DNA from: Schizochytrium sp. TIO01
Taxonomy: Eukaryota; Sar; Bigyra; Thraustochytrida; Thraustochytriidae
NCBI GenBank assembly: GCA_004764695.1
Contig: SMSO01000025.1
Span: 2,687,102-2,751,101, forward strand
Length of the DNA: 64,000 bases
Direction: 5' to 3'
A model generated the notes under the pieces. That model was not told the DNA's origin. It saw only the letters and a program-made list of their open reading frames with translations, and ran no database searches. Shown piece after piece: positions 50,480-61,600 of the stretch; the first letter of the stretch is position 1; every line of letters starts with the position of its first letter. The position numbers and the translations under genes were made by a program.

Positions 50480-51622
50480 TTAGGCTGTGACAGGATCGTA
50501 TTTTCCATGCAATCCAAGCTCAATGCGAGAGATAAGCCACATAAGTACCACCAAGACATTCACAAAAACAACGATAGCCAGGATGAATAGAATCTCAGAT
50601 TTCCAAGATGCGAGCACGACCTTGAGAAAGGGGTAAGGGTATTCGCTTGAGAGACGGTAGTTGGCATGAGTCATGGAGATGTAGTAGATTCCATACAACG
50701 CAACGAAAACAACGGAGACCTCAAAAGCCAACATGTGCTCTTCAAGAAAACCACGATGCTTGATAACTAGCATATCGAGCAAAGCAATAGGCGTTTGATT
50801 CAAATGCGTAAAGAGAATACGCGGACCAAAGTCTGTGTAGCCACGGCTCGTGTAGGTTTCGAGAATTTCTTCCCGCCATTTTTTCTCGTACCAATTAAAT
50901 TTAAGAAACAATATAGCAAGTGTGACTCCAAGTGCGGCAATGACTCCTGAACAGCTGTACGTAAACTTGAGGAGTTTGCGAGCCCACGCAATGTTTTCAT
51001 GTTTATTCAGGCCATAAAGCCAGGTCACCTCGGCAATGAAGCATGTATTCCAATACACAAAGGTGGCAAAGATAATGTGGAAGGTAAGGTAAGTAAAGTG
51101 ACCATTTAGGTTCTTCTCCAAGAGGCGCTTCTTTACATCGTTAACCTCAGGCGGCACGGCTACCCAGACGTCTTGGTATAAGGTAATCCACGCCATCAGA
51201 GTACAAGCTGTTGTTAAAACAACCCGCCAGGATTCCGAAGGATGAAAAGGGGGGACGTCGGGGTCGTCAAGGCTATGCACAACGAAATACACGCCGATCG
51301 AATAGAAAAGGCACCAGGCGACGGTCTTTTGGCTAACTTTTCGAAACCACTTCAGTTGCCACTCGTTGAAGCCCATGATATCTTTGACTACGGCTTCTGC
51401 ATTCTCCAAAATAGTCTCTGCATTATCCTCAAGTGTCTCCATCACAGTCTTTTCACCCTTGGCCCCACGGCGCTCGCTGGCTTCGTCGTCAGCTTCGACA
51501 TTCTCGTTGTCACCTCTGGCCGTTGACGACACGGATCCTGAAGCACTAACATCAAAGTTGTCGTCGTCGTCGTCGTCGTCGTCTTCCTTGACACGGCGTC
51601 GACGCACTGCCTTTTCCACCAT
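50480..51622 (-). CDS. multispan membrane protein, AIG1/FAR-17a-like
   Basis: 380 residues from the ATG at 51622 (an upstream TTG frame adds three codons). The N-terminus is charged and disordered with a run of eight Asp (residues ~14-21). About six hydrophobic spans follow: AWCLFYSIGVYFVV, LTTACTLMAWITLY, TFHIIFATFVYWNT, CSGVIAALGVTLAILFL, FEVSVVFVALYGIYYI and LFILAIVVFVNVLVVLMWL. HLNQTPIALLDMLVIKHR and YPYPFL recall the conserved Thr/His and W-YPFL motifs of AIG1/ADTRP (FAHFA hydrolases). It probably sits in the endoplasmic reticulum or plasma membrane; activity is unproven. Other six-span families remain possible. Confidence 0.8.
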   Translation of the reverse strand: MVEKAVRRRRVKEDDDDDDDDNFDVSASGSVSSTARGDNENVEADDEASERRGAKGEKTVMETLEDNAETILENAEAVVKDIMGFNEWQLKWFRKVSQKTVAWCLFYSIGVYFVVHSLDDPDVPPFHPSESWRVVLTTACTLMAWITLYQDVWVAVPPEVNDVKKRLLEKNLNGHFTYLTFHIIFATFVYWNTCFIAEVTWLYGLNKHENIAWARKLLKFTYSCSGVIAALGVTLAILFLKFNWYEKKWREEILETYTSRGYTDFGPRILFTHLNQTPIALLDMLVIKHRGFLEEHMLAFEVSVVFVALYGIYYISMTHANYRLSSEYPYPFLKVVLASWKSEILFILAIVVFVNVLVVLMWLISRIELGLHGKYDPVTA

Positions 51623-53148
51623 CTTGCGCAATTCCCTTGAGCTGTCGTCTGTTGCCGTTCAACGATCTCAAAAGCGAACAGACTCTGCGAGAGCTGCAAT
51701 TAATTACTTTGGACCATATGGTGACGATGCTGCTCTTGTACAGAGATACTTCGGTAGGTACCTATAACTAAGAGTTTAACTAACATTTGAGAGGGGTAGG
51801 CTAATTTCTTGCTCCTGCTACCAAATACTTCTACCTCTGCAATGAACGAGTAGGTAGGTACACATTGAATCAAATACATACATCAAATGCTCCCTCCATC
51901 TTGGTAGCAGCATCTTCGGCCGCGCAGTAGATAGATAGATACTCGTTCAATTGCTCACATCTTCATTTACGCATTTAGAGATTTCGTTCACTCGTCTAAA
52001 GTAGTGCCTTGGGAGCGTCTACTTATTCGCACATCTTTCTCTGGAGACTGCATGAATTCCAGATCAAGCTTCGCCCTTTGATTCGAAAATGCGTGTACCC
52101 AGGTACCTTACGTACCTGCATACCCGCTGCTTCAACGCGAGCTTTGCCATTGCCAGGTTTTGGTTATTCGCATGCCTGTTGAAGCCTGAAATTCGATCAT
52201 TTGCCTCAATTTGCATCCATCCTCATGAATAAACTCACTCCGTCATCATCATCTTCAGCACGAGAGCTAAGAAAGAAAGCAAAGCCGGCAAATGCGTCAT
52301 AACAACTATTTACAGAAACCAAAACCAAAGTACCCCGTTCTGCAGACAGACGATTGGCGGTGCATTGGATCATCGTCGATCGCTGACGATTCATCAAATC
52401 TCAATCTGTTCCCTATTTTCTATTTTCTATTCTCGATTTTCGACACATCACACTCTGTTTCCCAACCAATGGCTCATGCTAGGCACCCTCTATATACTGC
52501 TACTCCCATGCCCATCATCAATGCAATGATGCAAGAGTAGCTCCCCGCTACCGGTATCTCTTAAGGGGTGCTAGTAAGGTAGCAAATAGAATCTATTTCA
52601 ACACTTTCTCTCACTTTCCGAAAGAAAGAAAGTACTCACCTCGAGGAGGCTGATGTTGCGCACATGACATCAACTCCAGGAGAAAGAGGACAGCTAGCCC
52701 TTGGTTACGGTAAAGAGTAGGGGTGCCCTCTGGGAAGCGCTGCGAGAATCTACTAGTAGTTAGGTAGAATTGTTTGTTTTAAGGTAATTCATTTAGTTAC
52801 CTCACCTAATACAGCGTATATCATGTTTCTTTAATTTCTTAAATTTTCTTTAACACCTCTTTTAAGAAAACATTTTAGTTGACACCATTAGCACAAACAG
52901 TAGAATAGCTCAAAATTGCACACTTTAAAATAGTGTTATCAGTAGTAGTGGTAGTAGGAGGAGGTAGGCATGGCTAGTAGAGTAAAGTAAGTAAGTGAAA
53001 AAAGAGTGAAATGAAAGTCTCATTGCAAAAGGAGACTATGATGACGAAGAAGATACAGAACTCTCGAATGCAATCAATTCCAGGCGAGTTCTCTTGCGAG
53101 GTGGTTCGTGCGTCATGCTCTCCAAGGCTCACGCCGCTCCGAAGAGGA

Positions 53149-53179
<31 letters not shown>

Positions 53180-53180
53180 C
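53149..53180 (+). repeat. (AGGC)n microsatellite
   Basis: About eight tandem AGGC units, giving AGRQ-type artefactual peptides in overlapping frames. Confidence 0.9.
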
Positions 53181-54706
53181 CCTTGCTTCCCAGCGGTCGC
53201 TTCGCTCGCTTGGCGCTCAAGCAAGCAAGTTCGGCAGCCACCAAGGCACTGGAAGCCCATGAGCAAGCAGTCAGCGAGGAGACTTGACTTGGTGGCTACG
53301 GCCAAAGGCTCAGCAGGCTTGCGACTCTGCTCAGCAAGCTGCCGACCGAGCCAAAGGAAGCGGCCCCTGAAACCGGCGATGCGATTCGACCTGGAGGAAG
53401 CGACCTTTGCCCAAGCTCTGAGCGGACCGCTCAGGATCGCTCCATCGTTTGTTCATTTCCTGTGCTTATTCGTGTCGCGAGTTCGCCATAGTGAGGAACC
53501 ATCGATCAAGTCCATGGTCGAAGTTCTTCTTTCGTTCAGATTGGGTTCTTCCTTTGTTTTGTTTTGCTTTTTGATTAATCAATTAATTAATCAAAATAGA
53601 AGCTACTGCTATAATATACATTAATGGACCTTAGTCGTGGTTGGTAGTTTTGAACGTTCTCACTCGTACTAGTGAATGTAGTGAGGAACGAGAACGACAG
53701 ATCCGGGAAAATGATACTTGCAGAAAGACCCCTAAAGGAACCCAAACTTCCTTATTAAAAGGTTGTAGAAGAACTGCCGACGACGTGCCGCGCCGAAGCA
53801 CCCAGGGATCTGATAACGTTAACAATAGAACTATGTCTCAATATATGCGCACAGTACCCCCTCGGAGAAATTATGTGCGCGTGCCGTGTGTTGCAGGAAA
53901 AGGAAAGAGGGAAGTGCGCGCCTAAGAAAAGAACGACTATCATTCATATGGAGGATGGCGGGAAGAACGGGACAAGTAGAACGCTGGATGGAGGTTGAAA
54001 GGGCGCTGAAAGGAGTCTAAAAGGAAGGTAAACATAAATTAACTACGCTTAAGCAAGGTTTTAAAAGGGGGTTGAAAAGCCCATAAAAGAGCACTCAAAG
54101 AAGCTTGATTCCTAATACCCAGGTAGTGTAGTTCTAGTCAGTACCAATTTAAGTGAACGCCCAACCATCGTTTGCGCATGTTGCTAGGCAAAGGTTATCC
54201 TAAACTGTAGGCCAACTATGTATTCATTGCTCTGAAAAAGGAACAGCTTCAGCGGGGGACTCCTATAAAAGTAGTAAGAATTGTAATTTAAAAACAAAAC
54301 GCTTTGTTAGAGGTTAGTACGCTATGAGCTTTCTATTATAAACTCTACTATTCAAGGGCTTTTAAAGCCAAAAAGTGACAAAAACGAGAAAAGAACTAAA
54401 GACTTGGTTTATAGCGAGCGAGTCATTACAGTTATTCATACGATTGCAGATTAAAGTTGATGTACGCATCTAAGTGGTACGTACCGTGATGGGTAGTGAG
54501 TGAGTGAGTGAGTGCACTCCTCTTTTCAATGAGATGTGCTTTTCAATTGATGTTATTCGAGTTAAAAGCAAAAGCAGAAAGCATAGCGACTCTTACTCAC
54601 TATTTCCTGTTGCGATTCCAAAGGGGAGAAAGAGTGTTTGTTTGCTTTTCAATTATGAAAAAATAAAAATAAGAATGAATAAAAGTGTATATATATTTGT
54701 TTTTCT

Positions 54707-54748
54707 TTTCAAATGTTTTTCATTCAAATGTTTTTCATTCAAATGTTT
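54707..54748 (+). repeat. 15-base tandem repeat
   Basis: Nearly three units of TTCAAATGTTTTTCA upstream of the LRR/SPRY gene. Confidence 0.85.
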
Positions 54749-54807
54749 TCGAGTAGTTAAAGGAACAAACGAAGTAAAAATACTTAGAATGGGCATTGAT
54801 TGAGTGA

Positions 54808-55456
54808 ATGAAAAGAAGAGTGAATAAAGCAGAGAAAGGGCTTGAGCGAACGAAAGCCTTCGTAGAGAGAAATCAAGCAAGCACTCCACGATTGCGGCGA
54901 CCGCCGGGGCATTCGTCTCCGCGGTGACCGCACTCCTCGACAGCTCCCTCTCTCGGCTAAGACCGGCTGGCCGCGGCGCTCCGCCTCCCGCGGTGAGCAG
55001 CAAGTTGGCGTCCATCACGGGCCGAGGGATTTTGATTGAGACCGCGGAATACAGAGAAAAAGGAGATCGATCGCTGTTCATTTGAACAGGCGAAAGCAGC
55101 AAAGAGCTCGTCGTCCGTAGTGCGTGGCGAGGGGCCGCAGTGGACGAATCAGAGTGCTGGCTGGGGAGAGGTGGACATCTGGGCTGGGCCTCCGCAGGGT
55201 CAGGAGGCTCCAGCGCTATTTAGAAGCTCCAGGTCGCGCTGAGAACCGCCGCAGAGCCCATTTAGGTCGGGCGTGCGCCTCTTTGCTACTTATTATTATT
55301 ATTATTATTATTATTGCAAGTACTCGCTTGCTTATCTATCTAAGCACTTGATCTACTACTAGAAAGGGAAGCGCGTCGAGCATTCCTGCAAAATCTGCAA
55401 TTCTGGCATATCAAGAATTTCTTTCTTTGGCGCGATTAGATTGGGATTTAGGAGGA
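54808..55456 (+). CDS. candidate 5' exons of the LRR/ARM/SPRY gene
   Basis: Three short exons can be placed so that phases run into the exon at 55634: 54808-54923 (ATG; MKRRVNKAEKGLERTKAF), 55041-55232 (EGPQWTNQSAGWGEVDIW) and 55363-55456 (AILAYQEFLSLARLDWDLG). Donors are GTGACC, GTCGCG and GTACGA; acceptors are TTGAG, ACTACTAG and TTTTCAG. An in-frame stop directly precedes the ATG. The last two exons read like genuine protein, but splice sites were chosen by eye and individual boundaries may be wrong. An alternative start is the ATG at 55853. Confidence 0.35.
55288..55315 (+). repeat. (TTA)n microsatellite
   Basis: About nine TTA/ATT triplets, lying inside the intron proposed at 55233-55362. 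Confidence 0.9.
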
Positions 55457-55633
55457 GTACGAGTTGCATTTCGACTGGACCTGTGGCAAGAATTTCCCTT
55501 TACTCAAGGTCAATAAATATCAGGAAAGGTCGGGCTTTAGTTGGCTGCGACCGTGGAATTTGTTGGGGCGGTTTCTGCGGCGTGGACGCCCAGAAATCAA
55601 TATAAATAATTCTCCAAAATTTTTACTTTTCAG

Positions 55634-58600
55634 GGAAAGACTGCGCAGAACAACAACCACACACAACAGAGAAATCAACATCAACAGCAGCTTCAGGATC
55701 AGTCCAATAACACGAGCCCACAAGAAGATCGCCGTCAAGAGCCACAGCCACAACCACAGCAACAGTTGCAGCAAACTAGGTCACCCCCCCAAAACTTGCA
55801 GAGCACCGGGGCTCAGCAAGTTTTGGCGTCTTCTGTTTCACTAATCAGTAACATGGTGCGGTCAAATCAGCTTGTCTGCTCTCCAAAGAAACTCCAGCAC
55901 AGAACATCATTTGCCTCAAAACTGAAGTTGCGAAAGTCTAGCTCCCAGGAGCCAAGCTCTTCACAAGACTCGCGGCGAAAACTATCAAGTTGGCGCAATA
56001 AATCTGGCACGGCTAGTACGACAGAATCTACAGATTGCGAAGATGATGAAGTTGATTCCACCCCGCTCGAGCCTGTGAAATCTAAAAAGAAATCATTCAG
56101 CCAGAAGATCAAGCGTACAATGAGTAAAAAGTGGAACTCTAGTCGTGATCGCACAAACGACCGAGACTCGAAACATGGTTCCCATGAAAACACAGATGGC
56201 GTACAAGCCCTTACCCAAGCATCAGAGTCTATCGAAGATGCAGAAAAAAGAGGAGAGGACTCGTGGGCAGAGAAACGACGTAGTGCTGAGAGCGCTGCGA
56301 AACGCCGATCTCTACGTGATGCTATGGAGGATCTGCTTGAAAACGATAAACTTCCGAGTGAATTAGCTTTTGAGGAATCAAATGAGAGCCCCGAAGATGA
56401 TGAGGAGGAAGATGATGCGTATGATGAAGATGTACTATATGACCAGTTAAAACGCCTGTCTTGTAAAAGCCCTCGCAGCAGCAGAACTAACCAGCGTGTT
56501 GCGACCTTTAATGTTCTCGAGGCTGTAGTTTCCCACGAGGATGTTTCAATTCTCAATAATGTTCTACAATATGTCTCTGTACGGGAACATGTGAGTCTTG
56601 CACAAGTTTCCCATACCTTTTTGGAAGCTGTAACTTTAGTGCCACTGCGACTCGACTATTCAAAGCGTGTCATTGAGTACCGCCTATTAGAGCGAGTCTT
56701 TTCTACAGAACAACACTCAACACGATTATCTTCGTGGCGCGTCGCTGGTTTGTACACTGCAATCTCTGAGCTACAGACTTTGTTTCAAGTTATCGATCCC
56801 GCTGATCTTAAGTTTATTGGTCTCGTGAATCCTCGTGTGCGTTCCTTGAAACAAATGAGTGCGTGCGTTAATCTTTTGCGCTTTGAATTACACGGTTGTG
56901 AGACAGAAATTGATCTTTCACCACTTCTTTCATTGTCAAATACACTAACAGGTCTCTCGTTTTTGGCCTGCAATCACATTGAAGATCTTAAGCTCGTAGA
57001 GAATCTCCCGCATCTCCGTATGCTCTCGGTTTTCCGTAGTGCGCGCATAGATAAACTCCCAGACCTCAGCCTTTGTCCAAACATTGAATTTCTCAGTGCT
57101 GGCGAGTGTGTAGATATAGCTCATCTCAAACCCATTCGCTTCTTAAACCACCTTCAAGTACTTGACCTCTCATTCGTTCGCGCGGTCAAATCTCTTGATT
57201 TTCTCGCGAATGCAACACAACTAAAAACACTAATTCTCGACAGCTGCAAGAATCTTACAAGCCTGCAGGGGCTCGGGCATTGTGGCCGCTCGCTTGAAGT
57301 ACTCCGTCTCAACAACATTATGGGGCTTGAGTCTCTTCGGGGCATTGAATCATGTCACCAGCTTACTTCACTGGAAATCTCGTCTTTGATTCTTCTTAAA
57401 GATCTATCCCCACTCGAATCATGTGAGAAACTTGAGGATCTTCTTTTATTGAAATGTGTCCACGTCCGCTCACTGACACCATTGTGGAAATCTGCAACCT
57501 CTATGCGCCGCCTCATCATTTCCGAGTGCAGATCTCTTCGGAGCGAAGACGATGTCGAAGTCGTGGAGGCTTGTTCAAAGCTTGTAGTCTTCGAATGCGC
57601 TGGTTGCCATCCTACCTTGCTGGTTGGCCTTATGAACAGTAAGCGTCTCAATGTTTTGGCTGCTGCAGAAAACGAACTCCCGCTATTGAGCGTTTCCGAT
57701 TTTGAGCAAGTTGCTTTGCCTGAAATTATGCGCCGCTTGGCGCTCTTTGGTGACGATAAGGATGAAGTAGTTATGGCAGCTCTTCGCGTTGTGCAAGCTT
57801 GTAGCGCTAATAGTGTTATGTTGTCATTGATGATTCACGAAGGTGTTGCAGAGTGGCTTATGTCATCTCTAGTATCTGCTGAAGATGCTACACACTCCCC
57901 GTCGTATGCCATCACCTTGGAGATTTTGAGAACGCTCAGTGCACTGTTGAAGTTCCCTGACGCGGCTTCACATGTTCTTGGCATTAACGATTCTGTCGAG
58001 CAACTTGCTAAGCGCATCGTTGTTTCGTCTCGCGGCTCTCGTGACGATCTATTAGAGATGGATGCAATGCCTGGAACTACCTTCGAAGAGGAACGTTGCA
58101 CTGCTGAAGCTGCTCGCGTACTAGCGCGTGTTCTTCAGCACACATCTGGTTCTGAGCGTACAACTTTAACTGTCCGCATCATAAACGCTGGTGCACCTAT
58201 GGCAGCCGTCCAGGTCCTCTCCTGTGCGACTTCAATGGACCGGACGCGGCGCCCACTGATCCTTCTTTTGAACACTCTTCTAGATCATGGCGCTGTTGAG
58301 GACTTTGTTTGCGAGGACTTGGCTTTGAATTTGATAAACCACAATCTTGTTCCGGCTCTCCTTAGTGCTAGTGAATGCTGCTCAATTGAAACTCAGATGC
58401 TCGCTGTTGCGTTACTATCATCTGTAAGCAAGGCCGGTCGCGCAGGCTCAACCCTAGTGGAAGTACTCTGTGCACAGGAAGGTGCTTTAGGTGTCCTTGT
58501 TGCTCTTTTCAATAGTACTGAAGACAGAGAAGTATTACGTTCCATTGTGGATGTTCTTTTGGAAACTCCGCCTCACCTTTGCAAAGCAGTAGCGGGTACA

Positions 58601-61600
58601 CCAAAACTTCTTTCTGGAATGATTGCTTGTATTGATCGCGAGCTTCGTTTCCAAGAGCGTTTGCATTACAGCCCCCAAAGCGACTCTTCTCTTATGTTAT
58701 TGGTAATTAACGTACTAGGTGTGATCACTCGCGAATCTGCCGGAGCGCTTGCGTTGATTGCTGAGGAGCAGGGAATAAGAGTAAGTATTCGACATTACCC
58801 GGCTGGAGAAATAAGGAACCTCGAGATTATGACTAGCAGTCAGCTTGTGAAAGACTTGCATGTGGTAGTCCTTAACGGTCCATCCGTGACTCGGGTTGCT
58901 TGCGCGCGGGTAATTGTGAACCTTGCTCAGCACTCGGAATATTTCAAGTCTGCCTTGATCGACCTCTTCCGTCATTCCAAAGCTGTCAAAGACATCTTTA
59001 TGCTTGCTGCTCGCGGAGCTTCATCCACTACTGATACTACAGCTGGTCTAGATCTTCTTTTGCTACTACTGGAAGAACCTGGCGTTGCCGACATTGGCGC
59101 TCGGTTTAGTAATGCATTAGCACATGAGTTCTGTAAAGGTATGGTTAAACTTGCAATTGAGTCAGACGCGCACCTCGAGACGGTTGTTCACGTCATTGCT
59201 CTTTTGTTAGCCTCTACTTCTCAGCGAATGGTCTATACTGGTGTAATTGTGCCTCTAGTGACCAAGGTTCAAAAGCACAAGGTTCAGGTTCAGTCACGTA
59301 TCTCTCGCATGCTTTTTCGCAACAGACGACGATCTTCACCGAGTCGTATAAGCATGTCTTCTCAGGACTCAAGAAGCGAGCGCACCGCAGCTTTGCGGTT
59401 CTTGGTAACTCTTGTTAAACAAGAGGATAATCGCGATGTACTCTTTGCAATAGGCGATGTTCATGTCTTGGAAAATCTTGTGGCAAGCCTTGCGGATGAC
59501 GATAGAAGCTGCAGAGATCTTGCGGTGTGCTTACTTGAAGCCGCTATGCAGGTTTGCGTAAACCCCCCACCCTCCCAGCAAAAGCGATTCTCGGGCATGG
59601 AAAAAATCTTACTCCAGAGTTTTACCCGGAACCCGCATCTGCCACGATTTTCACATATTACAATTCAAGCTCTCACAGACCTGCTTGACTCCGGTAGCCC
59701 ACGTGCGCGTGTTGCTTCAGCTAGACTCCTAGCTATGGTCCTTTCTCGAAATGAGGAGCTTCGTGCTTCCGTTATGGGAAATGATTTTGAGTTAACCCAG
59801 TCAAACATCGAAGGCCCCCATGATTCTGCAAGTGATAAGGAGAGTGACGATGGTATTTCCTCTTCGAACGCGAGCACTGTAGAAGATGATGAAGATGGCG
59901 ATACGGATGGCGAGGGTTTCGGAGGTCATGATTATCATCATCATCCCCACCATCATCAACGCATCCCGAGTCGTCAACATAACGGCAGTATTGGTTCAAT
60001 CCATGATGTTGACCTACCTGCTCCACCCCCTCCTGTGGCCACTGCAGAGACATCACGCTGGAGCCAAGATTTCTCGTTGGACACAAGCTTCCTTAAAACA
60101 TTGCATTATGGACTAGAGCAAGGGATTGCTGCTGGTGGGGCCATTATTCGCCGCGAACGCAAGCTAAGCGCCTCCTCAGAAGCTGGTCCTTCCAAGGTTT
60201 CTCAGGACGATGCCGAAAATCTTCTGATTACACTGCGCAACTTTCTTCTTGATCTTTCTCTGTCAGCTGTTTCTACCCAGATGTATGCCCTTGAAAATGA
60301 CTTGGAATCAGAAGTATCGGCTGGGTGTGAGTTGTTAGCTGCATTGCTTGAAGTTGATGCTTCGCGAGTGCAGGAGTTTGTTCTGCAACCGATTGTTGCA
60401 TTGCTTAGCGGAAAAACCTCTACCTCAGAGCAAAACTCATCGGAAGAAGATCTCGGCGACAACATCACAGAAAATGTAGACATGGAAGAAGTTGTCTTCA
60501 CGGATGTAGCTGAGCAGGAGCGAGTGGTTGAAGTGATGTGGGGATTAAGTAACTTGAACACCAACGAGATCTTCGACTCTTTGGAAAGCCTTGATGCATT
60601 TTCTCATTTGGCAGAGTACATATCTTCTGATGACTCATCTAGCAGAATTCGACGCATCGGTCTTCGTGCTATTGCTAAGTATATCCGTGGTGACGTCAAG
60701 AAAATCTTGCGTCTAGACCAAGAATCTGCATTATTAAAGCGCCTTCTTGGAGAAGTTATTGCTGAGAATGTTGAGATGTACCCTGCTATTGTGGAAACAT
60801 TCAATGGTCTTCAAGTTAGGGATTTTGAGTCAAGCGAATTGGCGTCTCGCTTGCTTGACTCGGGACTTCTTGAGGCAATGCAGAAGTGGCGTGCGCAGCT
60901 TGCGGAAGGCGGATCAGAACGGGAGAGAAACAAACCAGAAATCGAGCTTGGTTGTTTTCTCTTTGTGCCTGGTATGCGTGCTGTCAGCGAAGCAAAGTAT
61001 AAAATATCTGCAGCCATGTCTAACGAGTCTTTATCTGACCTCGTTGCAGGATTGTTTAACTCTGAGGATTGTTTCGAGATCCGTGCATCATTGGGTAGAC
61101 TTCTTGCAACAATCGACAGCCAGTTCTTAGATGACACTTCGGAGCTCTTCAGGTCAACTGTGGCTCAGAGTAAGAGTTTCGATCAATTGTCCTCACGTGA
61201 AATGGCATATGAGCTTGAACAGTTGAAATATTATCCTGTTGCTTTCAACCGTGTTCGTGGATATCCAGTACCTTTTCAACAAGAGGACATTTTTCGAATT
61301 TCGGTTGAGCGATGGACCACCATGGCAATCAAATCGCATTACCCCCATACACATGTACACTTGAATCACCGGCGTGTTTACTTCGAAGTTGAATTGATTG
61401 ATACATTTGAAGCAGACACAGTGGTTGGTTGGGTTTCTGATTCCTTTAAGAGTGGTGTTATTCGAGGTTTCACTTCTGGTGGTGTTAATGAAGATGAAGA
61501 CAGTTGGGGTATCAAGCTCGGTAGCCAATTCCAGCCTAAGGATGTGGTTGGCCTTGCAGCTGATCTTGACACGGGAACTTTGACATTCACAAGGAACGGC

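Larger units (their letters stand above)
51623..54807. other. large gene-free interval
   Basis: 3.2 kb of AT-rich DNA holding several GGTACCTA/TACCTAC-type motifs, an AGGC tract, a GTGA tract near 54494-54513 and a 15-base repeat near 54707. Open frames such as 53094-53624 (+) lack domains and show composition drift across the repeats. No gene is supported. Confidence 0.5.

Noticed and set aside
53094-53624. 176-codon open frame (+)
   Set aside because: It crosses an AGGC microsatellite, has no domain, and its composition shifts from Arg/Gly-rich to hydrophobic without logic.
54653-55102. 149-codon open frame on the minus strand, GC-rich start
   Set aside because: The C-terminal half is translated AT-rich repeat DNA (LNEKH repeats from a 15-base tandem), and the plus strand offers a better exon model here.
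55867-56556. 229-codon open frame on the minus strand
   Set aside because: It lies wholly antisense to the Ser/acidic N-terminal region of the LRR/SPRY gene; the Ser/Arg-rich composition is the mirror of that coding sequence.
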